Source of the DNA: Mixophyes australis
Lineage: Eukaryota; Chordata; Amphibia; Anura; Limnodynastidae
DNA: 64,000 nucleotides
NCBI GenBank assembly: GCA_036250195.1
Contig: JAVHZZ010000002.1
Span: 274,292,960 to 274,356,959, forward strand
Direction of reading: 5' to 3'
Shown: one piece after another, positions 27,001 through 39,410 of the stretch
Layout: each line of letters opens with the position of its first letter
How positions within the stretch are numbered: position 1 is the first letter of the stretch
Translations under genes and position numbers: made by a program
Notes under the pieces: model-generated
What the model was told of the DNA's origin: nothing
The model's input: the letters and a program-made list of their open reading frames with translations, nothing else
The model's database searches: none

Positions 27001-30000
27001 TAGAGCTCCATTGCTCCATTGCTAATTGTCGTTGATGAAATACAAATGCTAGGCCTGGCAGGCTTGGTCATCTGAATTTACTGTCAAATTGTACAGTGTT
27101 ACATAGGTTGCACACAAAGAGGAGCACTCCATTGCTAATTGTCATTGCTGAAATGCAAGTACTAGGGCTGTCAGTCTTGGTCTTCTGAATTTGCAGACAA
27201 ATTGTACAGTGTAACATGGGTTACACACAAAAAGGAAAGCTCCATTGCTCCATTGTTAATTGTCATTGATGAAATACAAATGTTAGGGCTGGCAGTCTTG
27301 TTATCTGAATTAGAAGTCAAATTGTACGATGTTATAAAGGTTACACACAAAAAAAAGAGCTCCATTGCTCCATTGCTATTTGTCATTGCTGAAATTGAAA
27401 TACTAAGGCTGGCAGGCTTGTCTTCTGAATTAGAAGTCAAATTGTACTGTGTTATATAGTTAACACACAAAGAGGAGAGCTCCATCGCTACATTGCTAAT
27501 TGTCATTGATGAAATATAAATACTAGGGCTGGCAGGCTTGGTCATCTGAATTTGCAGTTAAATTGTACTAAGTTATATAGGTAATACACAAAGAGGAGAG
27601 CTCAATTGCTACATTGCTAATTGTCATTGCTGAAATAGAAATACTAGGGCTGAAAGGCTTGGTCTTCTGAATTTGCAGTCAATTGTACAGTGTTATATAG
27701 GTTACACACAAAGAGGAGAGCTCAATTGCTTCATTGCTAATTGTCATTGCTAAAATAGAAATACTAGGGCTGACAGGCTTGGTCTTCTGAATTTTCAGTC
27801 AATTTGTACAGAGTTACATAGGTTGCACACAAAGAGGAGCACTCCATTGCTCCATTACTAATTGTCATTGCTGAAATAGAAATACTAAGGCTGTCAGGCC
27901 TGGCCTTCTCAATTTTCAGTCAAATTGTATGGTGTTATATATATTACACACAAAGAGGAAAGCTCCATTGCTCCATTGTTAATTGTCATTGATGAAATAC
28001 AAATGCAAGGGGTTAGCAGGCTTGGTTATCTGAATTTTCAGTTAAATTGTCCGGTGTTACAAAGGTTGCACACAAAGAGGAGCGCTCCATTGCTCCATTG
28101 CTATTTGTCATTGCTGAAATACAAGTATTAGGGCTGTCAGGCTTAGTTTTCTGAATTTGCTGTCAAATTGTACGGTGTTATATAGGTTACAAACAAACAG
28201 GAGTGCTCCATTGCTCCATTGCTAATTGTCATTGATGAAATACAATAACTAGGGCTGACAGGCTTGGTCTTCTGAATTTTCAGACAATTTCTACGGAGTT
28301 ACATAGGTTGCACACAAAGAGGAGCACTCCATTGCTCCATATCTAATTGTCATTGCTGAAATATAAACACTAGGGCTGAGAGGCTTGGTCTTCTGAATTT
28401 GCAGTCAAATTGTACGGTGTTATATAATTTACACACAAATAGGAGAGCTCCATTGCTCCATTGCTAATTGTCATTGATAAAATAGAAATGCTAGGCCTTG
28501 CAGGCTTGGTCATTTAAATTTGCAGTCTAATTGTACGGTGTTACATAGGTTGCACACAAAGAGGAGCGCTCCATTGCTCCATTGCTAATTGTCATTGCTG
28601 AAATACAATTACTAGGGCTGGCAGGCTTGGTCATCTGAATTTGCAGTCAAATTGTATGATGTTATATAGGTAATACACAAAGAGGAGAGCACCATGTCTC
28701 CATTGCTAATTGTCTTTGTTGAAATACAAATACAAGGGCTGGGAGGCTTGGTGTAAATCTGCAGTAAATTTCTACAGTTTTATATATGGTCACTTATAAA
28801 ATGAAGAGCTCCATTGCTCCATTGCTAATTGTCATTGATGAAATACAAATACTAGGGCTGACAGGCTTGGTCTTCTGAATTTTCAGTCAATTTGTACAGA
28901 GTTACATAGGTTGCACACAAAGAGGAGCGTTCCATTGCTCCATTGCTAATTGTCATTGCTGAAATACAAATACTAGGGCTGGGAGGCTTGGTCTTCTGAA
29001 TTTGCAGTCAAATTGTACGGTGTTACATAGGTTGCACACAAAGAGGAGCACTCCATTGCTCCATTGCTAATTGTCATTGCTGAAATACAAGTACTAGGGC
29101 TGTCAGGATTGGTCTTCTGAATTTGCAGTCAAATTGTACGGTTTTGTATAGGTTACACACAAAGAAGAGAGCTCCATTGCTCCATTGCTAATTATCATTG
29201 CTAAAATAGAAATACTAGGGCTGGGAGGCTTGTGTTCTGAATTAGAAGTCAAATTGTATGGTGTTATATAGGTAACACACAAAGAGGAGAGCTCCATTGC
29301 TACATTGCTAATTGTCATTGATGAAATACAAATTCTAGGGATGGCAGGCTTGGTCATCTGAATTTGCAGTCAAATTGTACGATGTTATATAGGTAATACA
29401 CAAAGAGGAGAGCTCAATTGCTACATTGCTAATTGTCATTGCTGAAATAGAAATACTATGGCTGGGAGGCCTGGTCTTCTGAGTTTGCAATCAAATTGTA
29501 TGGTGTTATATAGGTTACACACAAAGAGGAGAGCTCAATTGCTACATTGCTAATTGTCATTGCTGAAACACAAGTACTAGGACTGACAGGCTTGGTCTTC
29601 TGAGTTTTCAGTCATTTTGTACGGTGTTACATAGGTTGCCCACAAAGAGGAGAGCTCCTTTGCTCCATTGCTAATTGTCATTAATGAAATACAAATGCTA
29701 GGCCACGCAGGCTTGTTCATCTGAATTTGCAGTCAAATTGTACGGTGTTATATAGGTTACAAACAAAAAGGAGCGCTCCATTGCTCCATTGTTAATTGTC
29801 ATTGACAAAATACAAATGCTAGGGCTGGCAGGCTTGGTCATCTGAATGTTCAGTCATTTTTTACGGTGTTACATAGGTTGCACACAAAGAGTAGAGCTCC
29901 ATTGCTTCATTGTTAATTGTCATTGATGAAATATAAATGCTAGGGCTGGCAGGCTTGGTCATCTGAATTTGCAGTCAAATTGTAGGGTGTTACATAGGTT

Positions 30001-30141
30001 GCACACAAAGAGTAGAGCTCCATTGCTCCATTGCTAATTGTCATTGCTGAAATACAATTTCTAGGGCTGGCATGCTTGGTCATCTGAATTTTCAGTAATT
30101 TTTTACGGTGTTACAAAGGTTGCACACAAAGAGTAGAGCTA

Positions 30142-30417
30142 GAGAAAGGGTTAGACAAATTTTTAGCGGAAAGGTGTATCCAGGGATACGACCGTTAATT
30201 TAAAATAAAGGATAGTAGTGGATTTAGGGTAAAAATTGGATTGCAATATTGAGTCTGGGGGGATTTTCAAAATTGAAACAGATGGGCGGTTGCCTACTCT
30301 GGATTGATTTCAAATATAAGTGCAGGATCGCAGGAGATCCAAAATAGGTTGAACTTGATGGACTGGTGTCTTTTTTCAACCTCATCAACTATGTTACTAT
30401 GTTACCATGTTACTATG
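30142..30417 (+). mobile_element. 276-bp non-autonomous interspersed element in the satellite, TA target duplication
   Basis: A foreign segment begins GAGAAAGGGTTAGACAAAT and ends CTATGTTACCATGTTACTATG. It interrupts a monomer whose empty form, GAGCTACATTGC, is seen at about 25,450. The flanks are GAGCTA on the left and TACATTGC on the right, which suits a TA target duplication. Near the 3' end GGTTGAACTTGATGG and a following TTCAACCTCATCAAC can pair, and the element ends in short ACTATGTT-like repeats. I recognise this 3' end as a common dispersed frog repeat but cannot name the family. It has no coding capacity. The TA flanks point to a Tc1/mariner-type mobiliser, though an origin by retroposition is not excluded. 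Confidence 0.75.
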
Positions 30418-33308
30418 TACATTGCTCCATTGCTAATTGTCATTGATGAAATATAAATGCTAGGGCTGTCAGTCTTGGTCTTTTGAATTTGCAGTGAAAT
30501 TGTATGGTGTTATATAGGTTACACACAAAGAGGAAAGCTCTATTGCTCCATTGTTAATTGTCATTGATGAAATACAAATGCTAGGGCTGGCAGGCTTGGT
30601 CATCTGAATTTTCAGTCATTTTTTACGGTGTTACATAGTTTGCACACAAAGAGTATAGCTACATTGCTCCATTGTTAATTGTCATTGATGAAATATAAAT
30701 GCAAGGGCTGTCAGTCTTGATCTTCTGAATTTGCAGTGAAATTGTATGGTGTTATATAGCTTACACACAAAGAGGAAAGCTCCATTGCTCCATTGTTAAT
30801 TGTCATTGATGAAATACAAATGCTAGGGCTGGCAGGCATGGTCATCTGAATTTTCAGTCAAATTATACGGTATTACATAGGTTGCACACAAAGAGAAGCA
30901 CTCTATTGCTCCATTGCTAATTGTCATTGCTGAAATAAAAGTACTAGGGCTGTCAGGCTTAGTCTTCTGAATTTGCTGTGAAATTGTACGGTGTTATATA
31001 GGTTATACACAAAGAGAAGAGCTCAATTGCTCCATTGCTAATTGTCATTGATGAAATACAAATACTAGGGCTGACAGGCTTGGTCTTCTGAATTTTCAGT
31101 CAATTTGTACGGAGTTACATAGGTTGCACACAAAGAGGAGCGTTCCATTGTTCCATTGCTAATTGTCATTGCTGAAATACAAATACTAGGGCTGGGAGGC
31201 TTGGTCTTCTGAATTTGCAGTCAAATTGTACGGTGTTATATAGGTTACACACAAAGAGGAGCGCTCCATTGCTCCATTGTTATATGTCATTGATGAAATA
31301 CAAATGCTAGGGCTGGCAGGCTTGGTCATCTGAATTTTTAGTCAAATTGTACGGTTTTGTATAGGTTACACACAAAGAGTGGAGCTCTATTACTCCATTG
31401 CTAATTGTCATTGCTGAAACACAAGTACTAGGACTGACAGGCTTGGTCTTCTAAGTTTTCAGTCATTTTGTACGGTGTTACATATGGGATGCCCACAAAG
31501 AGGAGAGCTCCATTGCTCCATTGCTAATTGTCATTGATAAAATAGAAATGCTAGGCCACGCAGGCTTGTTCATCTGAATTTGCAGTCAAATTGTACGGTG
31601 TTATATAGGTTACATACAAAGAGGAGCGCTCCATTGCTCCATTGTTAATTGTCATTGACAAAATACAAATGCTAGGGCTGGCAGGCTTGGTCATCTGAAT
31701 GTTCAGTCATTTTTTACTGTGTTACATAGGTTGCACACAAAGAGTAGAGCTCCATTGCTCCATTGCTAATTGTCATTGATGAAATATAAATGCTAGGGCT
31801 GGCAGGCTTGGTCATCTGAATTTGCAGTCAAATTGTAGGGTGTTACATAGGTTGCACACAAAGAGTAGAGCTCCATTGCTCCATTGCTAATTGTCATTGC
31901 TGAAATACAATTTCTAGGGCTGGCATGCTTGGTCATCTGAATTTTCAGTAATTTTTTACGGTGTTACATAGGTTGCACACAAAGAGTAGAGCTACATTGC
32001 TCCATTGTTAATTGTCATTGATGAAATATAAATGCTAGGGCTGTCAGTCTTGGTCTTCTGAATTTGCAGTGAAATTGTATGGTGTTATATAGGTTACACA
32101 CAAAGAGGAAAGCTCCATTGCTCCATTGTTAATTGTCATTGATGAAATACAAATGCTAGGGCTGGGAGGCTTGGTCATCTGAATTTTCAGTCATTTTTTA
32201 CAGTGTTACATAGGTTGCACACAAAGAGTAGAGCTCCATTGCTCCATTGTTAATTGTCATTGATGAAATACAAGTACTAGGGCTGCCAGGTTTAGTCTTC
32301 TGAATTTTCAGTCAAATTGTGCGGTGTTACATAGGTTGCCCACAAAGAGGAGAGCTCCATTGCTCCATTGCTAATTGTCATTGATGAAATACAAATGCTA
32401 GGCCACGCAGGCTTGGTCATCTGAATTTGCAGTCAAATTGTACGGTGTTATATAGGTTACACACAAAGAGGAGCGCTCCATTGCTAATTGTCGTTGATGA
32501 AATACAAATGCTAGGGCTGTCAGTCTTGGTCTTCTGAATTTGGAGAGAAATGGTACGGTGTTGCATAGGTTACATAGAAAAAGGAAAGCTCCATTGTTAA
32601 TTGTCATTGATGAAATATAAAAGCTAGAGTTGGCAAGCTTGGTCATCTGAATTTTCAGTCAAATTGTACGGTGTTATATAGGTTACACACAAAGAGGAGA
32701 GCTCCATTGCTCCATTGCTAATTGTCATTGATGAAATACAAATGCTAGGGCTGGCAGGCTTGGTCTTATAAATTTGCAGACAAATTGTACGGTGTTATAT
32801 AGGTTACACACAAAGAGGAGAATTCCATTGCTTCTTTTCTAATTGTCATTGCTGAAATAGAAATACCAGGGCTGGTAGACTTGTCTTCTGAATTTTCAGT
32901 CAATTTGTATGGTGTTATATAGGTTACACACAAAGAGAAGAGCTCCATATCTCCATTGCTAATTGTCACTGTTGAAATAGAAATACTAGGGCTGGGAGGC
33001 TTGGTGTAAATCTGCCGTAAATCTGTACAGTGTTATATAGGTAACTTACAAAATGAAGAGCTACATTGCTAATTATCATTGATGAAATACAAATACTCGG
33101 GCTGGCAGGCATGGTCATCTGAATTTTCAGTCAAATTGTACGGTATTACATAGGTTGCACACAAAGAGGTGCACTCTATTGCTCCATTGCTAATTGTCAT
33201 TGCTGAAATAAAAGTACTATGGCTGTCAGGCTTAGTCTTCTGAATTTGCTGTTAAATTATACGGTGTTATATAGGTTATACACAAAGAGAAGAGCTCCAT
33301 TGCTCCAT

Positions 33309-35238
33309 TGCTCCATTGCTAATTGTCATTAATGAAATATAAATACTAGGGCTGACAGGCTTGGTCTTCTGAATTTTCAGTCAATTTGTACGGAGTTACA
33401 TAGGTTGCACACAAAGAGGAGCGTTCCATTGTTCCATTGCTAATTGTCATTGCTGAAATACAAATACTAGGGCTTGGAGGCTTGGTCTTCTGAATTTGCA
33501 GTCAAATTGTATAGTGTTATATAGGTTGCACACAAAGAGTAGAGCTCCATTGCTCCATTGCTAATTGTCGTTGATGAAATACAAATGCTAGGCCTGGCAG
33601 GCTTGGTCATCTGAATTTACTGTCAAATTGTACAGTGTTACATAGGTTGCACACAAAGAGGAGCACTCCATTGCTAATTGTCATTGCTGAAATGCAAGTA
33701 CTAGGGCTGTCAGTCTTGGTCTTCTGAATTTGCAGACAAATTGTACAGTGTAACATGGGTTACACACAAAAAGGAAAGCTCCATTGCTCCATTGTTAATT
33801 GTCATTGATGAAATACAAATGTTAGGGCTGGCAGTCTTGTTATCTGAATTAGAAGTCAAATTGTACGATGTTATAAAGGTTACACACAAAAAAAAGAGCT
33901 CCATTGCTCCATTGCTATTTGTCATTGCTGAAATTGAAATACTAAGGCTGGCAGGCTTGTCTTCTGAATTAGAAGTCAAATTGTACTGTGTTATATAGTT
34001 AACACACAAAGAGGAGAGCTCCATCGCTACATTGCTAATTGTCATTGATGAAATATAAATACTAGGGCTGGCAGGCTTGGTCATCTGAATTTGCAGTTAA
34101 ATTGTACTAAGTTATATAGGTAATACACAAAGAGGAGAGCTCAATTGCTACATTGCTAATTGTCATTGCTGAAATAGAAATACTAGGGCTGAAAGGCTTG
34201 GTCTTCTGAATTTGCAGTCAATTGTACAGTGTTATATAGGTTACACACAAAGAGGAGAGCTCCATTGCTCCATTGCTCCATTGCTAATTGTCATTAATGA
34301 AATATAAATACTAGGGCTGACAGGCTTGGTCTTCTGAATTTTCAGTCAATTTGTACGGAGTTACATAGGTTGCACACAAAGAGGAGCGTTCCATTGTTCC
34401 ATTGCTAATTGTCATTGCTGAAATACAAATACTAGGGCTTGGAGGCTTGGTCTTCTGAATTTGCAGTCAAATTGTATAGTGTTATATAGGTTGCACACAA
34501 AGAGTAGAGCTCCATTGCTCCATTGCTAATTGTCGTTGATGAAATACAAATGCTAGGCCTGGCAGGCTTGGTCATCTGAATTTACTGTCAAATTGTACAG
34601 TGTTACATAGGTTGCACACAAAGAGGAGCACTCCATTGCTAATTGTCATTGCTGAAATGCAAGTACTAGGGCTGTCAGTCTTGGTCTTCTGAATTTGCAG
34701 ACAAATTGTACAGTGTAACATGGGTTACACACAAAAAGGAAAGCTCCATTGCTCCATTGTTAATTGTCATTGATGAAATACAAATGTTAGGGCTGGCAGT
34801 CTTGTTATCTGAATTAGAAGTCAAATTGTACGATGTTATAAAGGTTACACACAAAAAAAAGAGCTCCATTGCTCCATTGCTATTTGTCATTGCTGAAATT
34901 GAAATACTAAGGCTGGCAGGCTTGTCTTCTGAATTAGAAGTCAAATTGTACTGTGTTATATAGTTAACACACAAAGAGGAGAGCTCCATCGCTACATTGC
35001 TAATTGTCATTGATGAAATATAAATACTAGGGCTGGCAGGCTTGGTCATCTGAATTTGCAGTTAAATTGTACTAAGTTATATAGGTAATACACAAAGAGG
35101 AGAGCTCAATTGCTACATTGCTAATTGTCATTGCTGAAATAGAAATACTAGGGCTGAAAGGCTTGGTCTTCTGAATTTGCAGTCAATTGTACAGTGTTAT
35201 ATAGGTTACACACAAAGAGGAGAGCTCAATTGCTTCAT
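33309..35238. repeat. 965-bp tandem duplication within the second 6.5-kb unit
   Basis: Two adjacent blocks of 965 bp match without a visible difference; for example CATTAATG lies at 33,327 and 34,292, and the three-monomer open stretch at 33,710 returns at 34,675. The corresponding interval of the first 6,539-bp unit (from about 26,770) is single. The junction lies in a triple CTCCATTG tract, where the duplication could have arisen by misalignment. Confidence 0.9.
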
Positions 35239-37645
35239 TGCTAATTGTCATTGCTAAAATAGAAATACTAGGGCTGACAGGCTTGGTCTTCTGAATTTTC
35301 AGTCAATTTGTACAGAGTTACATAGGTTGCACACAAAGAGGAGCACTCCATTGCTCCATTACTAATTGTCATTGCTGAAATAGAAATACTAAGGCTGTCA
35401 GGCCTGGCCTTCTCAATTTTCAGTCAAATTGTATGGTGTTATATATATTACACACAAAGAGGAAAGCTCCATTGCTCCATTGTTAATTGTCATTGATGAA
35501 ATACAAATGCAAGGGGTTAGCAGGCTTGGTTATCTGAATTTTCAGTTAAATTGTCCGGTGTTACAAAGGTTGCACACAAAGAGGAGCGCTCCATTGCTCC
35601 ATTGCTATTTGTCATTGCTGAAATACAAGTATTAGGGCTGTCAGGCTTAGTTTTCTGAATTTGCTGTCAAATTGTACGGTGTTATATAGGTTACAAACAA
35701 ACAGGAGTGCTCCATTGCTCCATTGCTAATTGTCATTGATGAAATACAATAACTAGGGCTGACAGGCTTGGTCTTCTGAATTTTCAGTCAATTTCTACGG
35801 AGTTACATAGGTTGCACACAAAGAGGAGCACTCCATTGCTCCATATCTAATTGTCATTGCTGAAATATAAACACTAGGGCTGAGAGGCTTGGTCTTCTGA
35901 ATTTGCAGTCAAATTGTACGGTGTTATATAATTTACACACAAATAGGAGAGCTCCATTGCTCCATTGCTAATTGTCATTGATAAAATAGAAATGCTAGGC
36001 CTTGCAGGCTTGGTCATTTAAATTTGCAGTCTAATTGTACGGTGTTACATAGGTTGCACACAAAGAGGAGCGCTCCATTGCTCCATTGCTAATTGTCATT
36101 GCTGAAATACAATTACTAGGGCTGGCAGGCTTGGTCATCTGAATTTGCAGTCAAATTGTATGATGTTATATAGGTAATACACAAAGAGGAGAGCACCATG
36201 TCTCCATTGCTAATTGTCTTTGTTGAAATACAAATACAAGGGCTGGGAGGCTTGGTGTAAATCTGCAGTAAATTTCTACAGTTTTATATATGGTCACTTA
36301 TAAAATGAAGAGCTCCATTGCTCCATTGCTAATTGTCATTGATGAAATACAAATACTAGGGCTGACAGGCTTGGTCTTCTGAATTTTCAGTCAATTTGTA
36401 CAGAGTTACATAGGTTGCACACAAAGAGGAGCGTTCCATTGCTCCATTGCTAATTGTCATTGCTGAAATACAAATACTAGGGCTGGGAGGCTTGGTCTTC
36501 TGAATTTGCAGTCAAATTGTACGGTGTTACATAGGTTGCACACAAAGAGGAGCACTCCATTGCTCCATTGCTAATTGTCATTGCTGAAATACAAGTACTA
36601 GGGCTGTCAGGATTGGTCTTCTGAATTTGCAGTCAAATTGTACGGTTTTGTATAGGTTACACACAAAGAAGAGAGCTCCATTGCTCCATTGCTAATTATC
36701 ATTGCTAAAATAGAAATACTAGGGCTGGGAGGCTTGTGTTCTGAATTAGAAGTCAAATTGTATGGTGTTATATAGGTAACACACAAAGAGGAGAGCTCCA
36801 TTGCTACATTGCTAATTGTCATTGATGAAATACAAATTCTAGGGATGGCAGGCTTGGTCATCTGAATTTGCAGTCAAATTGTACGATGTTATATAGGTAA
36901 TACACAAAGAGGAGAGCTCAATTGCTACATTGCTAATTGTCATTGCTGAAATAGAAATACTATGGCTGGGAGGCCTGGTCTTCTGAGTTTGCAATCAAAT
37001 TGTATGGTGTTATATAGGTTACACACAAAGAGGAGAGCTCAATTGCTACATTGCTAATTGTCATTGCTGAAACACAAGTACTAGGACTGACAGGCTTGGT
37101 CTTCTGAGTTTTCAGTCATTTTGTACGGTGTTACATAGGTTGCCCACAAAGAGGAGAGCTCCTTTGCTCCATTGCTAATTGTCATTAATGAAATACAAAT
37201 GCTAGGCCACGCAGGCTTGTTCATCTGAATTTGCAGTCAAATTGTACGGTGTTATATAGGTTACAAACAAAAAGGAGCGCTCCATTGCTCCATTGTTAAT
37301 TGTCATTGACAAAATACAAATGCTAGGGCTGGCAGGCTTGGTCATCTGAATGTTCAGTCATTTTTTACGGTGTTACATAGGTTGCACACAAAGAGTAGAG
37401 CTCCATTGCTTCATTGTTAATTGTCATTGATGAAATATAAATGCTAGGGCTGGCAGGCTTGGTCATCTGAATTTGCAGTCAAATTGTAGGGTGTTACATA
37501 GGTTGCACACAAAGAGTAGAGCTCCATTGCTCCATTGCTAATTGTCATTGCTGAAATACAATTTCTAGGGCTGGCATGCTTGGTCATCTGAATTTTCAGT
37601 AATTTTTTACGGTGTTACAAAGGTTGCACACAAAGAGTAGAGCTA

Positions 37646-37921
37646 GAGAAAGGGTTAGACAAATTTTTAGCGGAAAGGTGTATCCAGGGATACGACCGTT
37701 AATTTAAAATAAAGGATAGTAGTGGATTTAGGGTAAAAATTGGATTGCAATATTGAGTCTGGGGGGATTTTCAAAATTGAAACAGATGGGCGGTTGCCTA
37801 CTCTGGATTGATTTCAAATATAAGTGCAGGATCGCAGGAGATCCAAAATAGGTTGAACTTGATGGACTGGTGTCTTTTTTCAACCTCATCAACTATGTTA
37901 CTATGTTACCATGTTACTATG
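37646..37921 (+). mobile_element. Second, identical copy of the 276-bp element, passively duplicated
   Basis: Base-for-base comparison with the copy at 30,142 shows no difference. Both flanks match too, at an offset of 7,504 bp. It was therefore carried along by the large satellite duplication and is not an independent insertion. Confidence 0.93.
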
Positions 37922-38631
37922 TACATTGCTCCATTGCTAATTGTCATTGATGAAATATAAATGCTAGGGCTGTCAGTCTTGGTCTTTTGAATTTGCAGTG
38001 AAATTGTATGGTGTTATATAGGTTACACACAAAGAGGAAAGCTCTATTGCTCCATTGTTAATTGTCATTGATGAAATACAAATGCTAGGGCTGGCAGGCT
38101 TGGTCATCTGAATTTTCAGTCATTTTTTACGGTGTTACATAGGTTGCACACAAAGAGTAGAGCTCCATTGCTCCATTGTTAATTGTCATTGATGAAATAC
38201 AAATGCCAGGGCTTGCAGGCTTGGTCATCTGAATTTTCAGTCAAATTGTACGGTGTTACATAGGTTGCACACAAAGAGGAGCACTCCATTGCTCCATTGC
38301 TAGTTGTCATAGCTGAAATACAATTTCTAGGGCTGTCAGTCTTGGTCTTCTGAATTTGCAGTTAAATTGTACGGTGTTATATTGGTTGCACAAAAGAGGA
38401 GAGCTCCATTGCTCAATTAATAATTGTCATTGCTGAAAATCAAATAATAGAGCTGTCAGGCTTGGTCTTCTGAATTTGCATTGAAATTGTAAGGTGTTAT
38501 AGAGGTTACACACAAAGAGGAAAGCTCCATTGCTCCATTGTTAATTGTCATTGATGAAATAGAAATGCTAGGGCTGGCAGGCTTGGTCATCTGAATTTTC
38601 AGTCATTTTTTACAGTGTTATATAGGTTACA

Positions 38632-38825
38632 GTTATGATGATACTAATCCCTCTACGTCATGTGCTAAAGCCTATGTTCAAGTGCATAGTGGTTTTAAGT
38701 TAGGGAATCAAATATTTAATTAAAAAGTTTGTACCTTATTAAAGAAACAAAAACTCTAATATAAAGGTGAAAGTTTACTGTAGTAAAACATAAAATTGCC
38801 AAAATGGCATTCTACCCAAAATATT
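38632..38825. other. Boundary sequence between satellite and transposon remnants, no gene
   Basis: From AGTTATGATGATACTAATC onwards there is no satellite homology. The stretch is AT-rich with no convincing coding frame. Part of it (TTACCAAGCGTGTTTTGG) may already belong to the hAT remnant that follows. Confidence 0.5.
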
Positions 38826-39370
38826 ACCAAGCGTGTTTTGGTTTTGCATCTGAATTAGGTTTGTGTCTTGGTTTTGGCTTTGTCAAAACCACCCTTGCGT
38901 GTTTTGCTCTTGGATCTGTATGTTTTAGAAAAATTGCTAAAATATGCTAAAATCTCATAATGTTGCTCCTTTTTTGTTCCTGCATTATTATTGACCTCAA
39001 TAACATTAATTTCCAGTCATTTCCAGTCAATTTTGACCACCTCACAGGTCAGAATAATATTTTCATACCCTTTCGGACAAAGAGTGCAGCGAGCTGGCTG
39101 GATGCTAAGCGACAGAGCAACGACACAAACACTCTGCAGTAAATATCACATCTAGGAAACATTTCCACACAGCAGTGGCAGAAAAGAAAAGTGGTGCAAG
39201 ATGAAATTGTCCTTGGGCCCTCCCACCCACCGTTATGTAAGATATTGAAAAGAGCATGTACAGTTTAACAAAAAAAGCACTCCAGTGAGAAGGAGTGCCA
39301 CATTTGTGGTTGAAGTGCATTTCTTGTTTGGGCCCCCACAAAACAAACTACCAATATCTAAGTTGCCTTT
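38826..39370 (-). mobile_element. Decayed left-end fragment of the BED-hAT family of elements A and B
   Basis: The stretch follows the subterminal sequence of elements A (53,229) and B (58,803) in order. It has the GTGTTTTGG and TTGGTTTTGGCTTTG blocks, CATTATTATTGACCTCAATAA, the CACCTCACA box, and then GTGCAAGATGAAATTGTCC with TTGGGCCCTCCCACCCACC, ending in GTTTGGGCCCCCACA. The terminal inverted repeat itself is not recognisable. Divergence from A is clearly higher than between A and B, so this is an older insertion. It carries no coding sequence. The strand follows the transposase orientation of A. Confidence 0.7.
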
Positions 39371-39410
39371 AGCCCATCAATGCTGTAAATTAACTCTACA
39401 TTATTAAACC

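Larger units (their letters stand above)
24083..38142. repeat. Largest higher-order duplication, 6,539-bp unit with a 7,504-bp second copy
   Basis: About 24,083-30,621 is repeated as about 30,622-38,142. The offset is 6,539 bp up to about 34,270 and 7,504 bp afterwards, because the second copy contains an additional 965-bp tandem block. Unusual variants such as AAAAAAAAGAGCTCC, GAATTCCATTGCTTC and a complete 276-bp interspersed element recur at the same relative place. I found one clear substitution (28,284 A against 35,788 T) and no other mismatch in the parts I compared. This implies a very recent event or an assembly duplication. Confidence 0.93.
1..38631. repeat. Satellite array, monomer about 121 bp, roughly 320 copies
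   Basis: The same unit recurs without a break. It contains ACACAAAGAGGAGAGCTC, then CTCCATTG repeated one to three times, then CTAATTGTCATTGCTGAAAT, an ACTAGGGCTG block, TTGGTCTTCTGAATTT, CAGTCAAATTGTACGG and TGTTATATAGGTTACAC. The first four units start exactly 121 bp apart. Length classes have two visible sources: the copy number of the 8-bp CTCCATTG (one, two or rarely three) and loss of one G in CTTGGTC. Most units carry GAGCTC or AGCGCT at the same place, so a SacI or Eco47III digest would give a ladder. By eye I saw no CENP-B box. The left edge lies outside the window. The right edge is at about 38,631, where the last unit stops inside GTTATATAGGTTAC. No gene is embedded; short open frames in the array are by-products of the repeat. 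Confidence 0.97.

Noticed and set aside
1035..36861. Dozens of 60-125-codon frames in the satellite as genes
   Set aside because: They repeat with the monomer, exist on both strands at once and vary with single-base satellite changes. They have no independent start context or known domain.
1..38631. CRISPR-like array
   Set aside because: The repeats are directly abutting 112-129-bp units without unique spacers, and there are no cas genes; this is eukaryotic satellite DNA.
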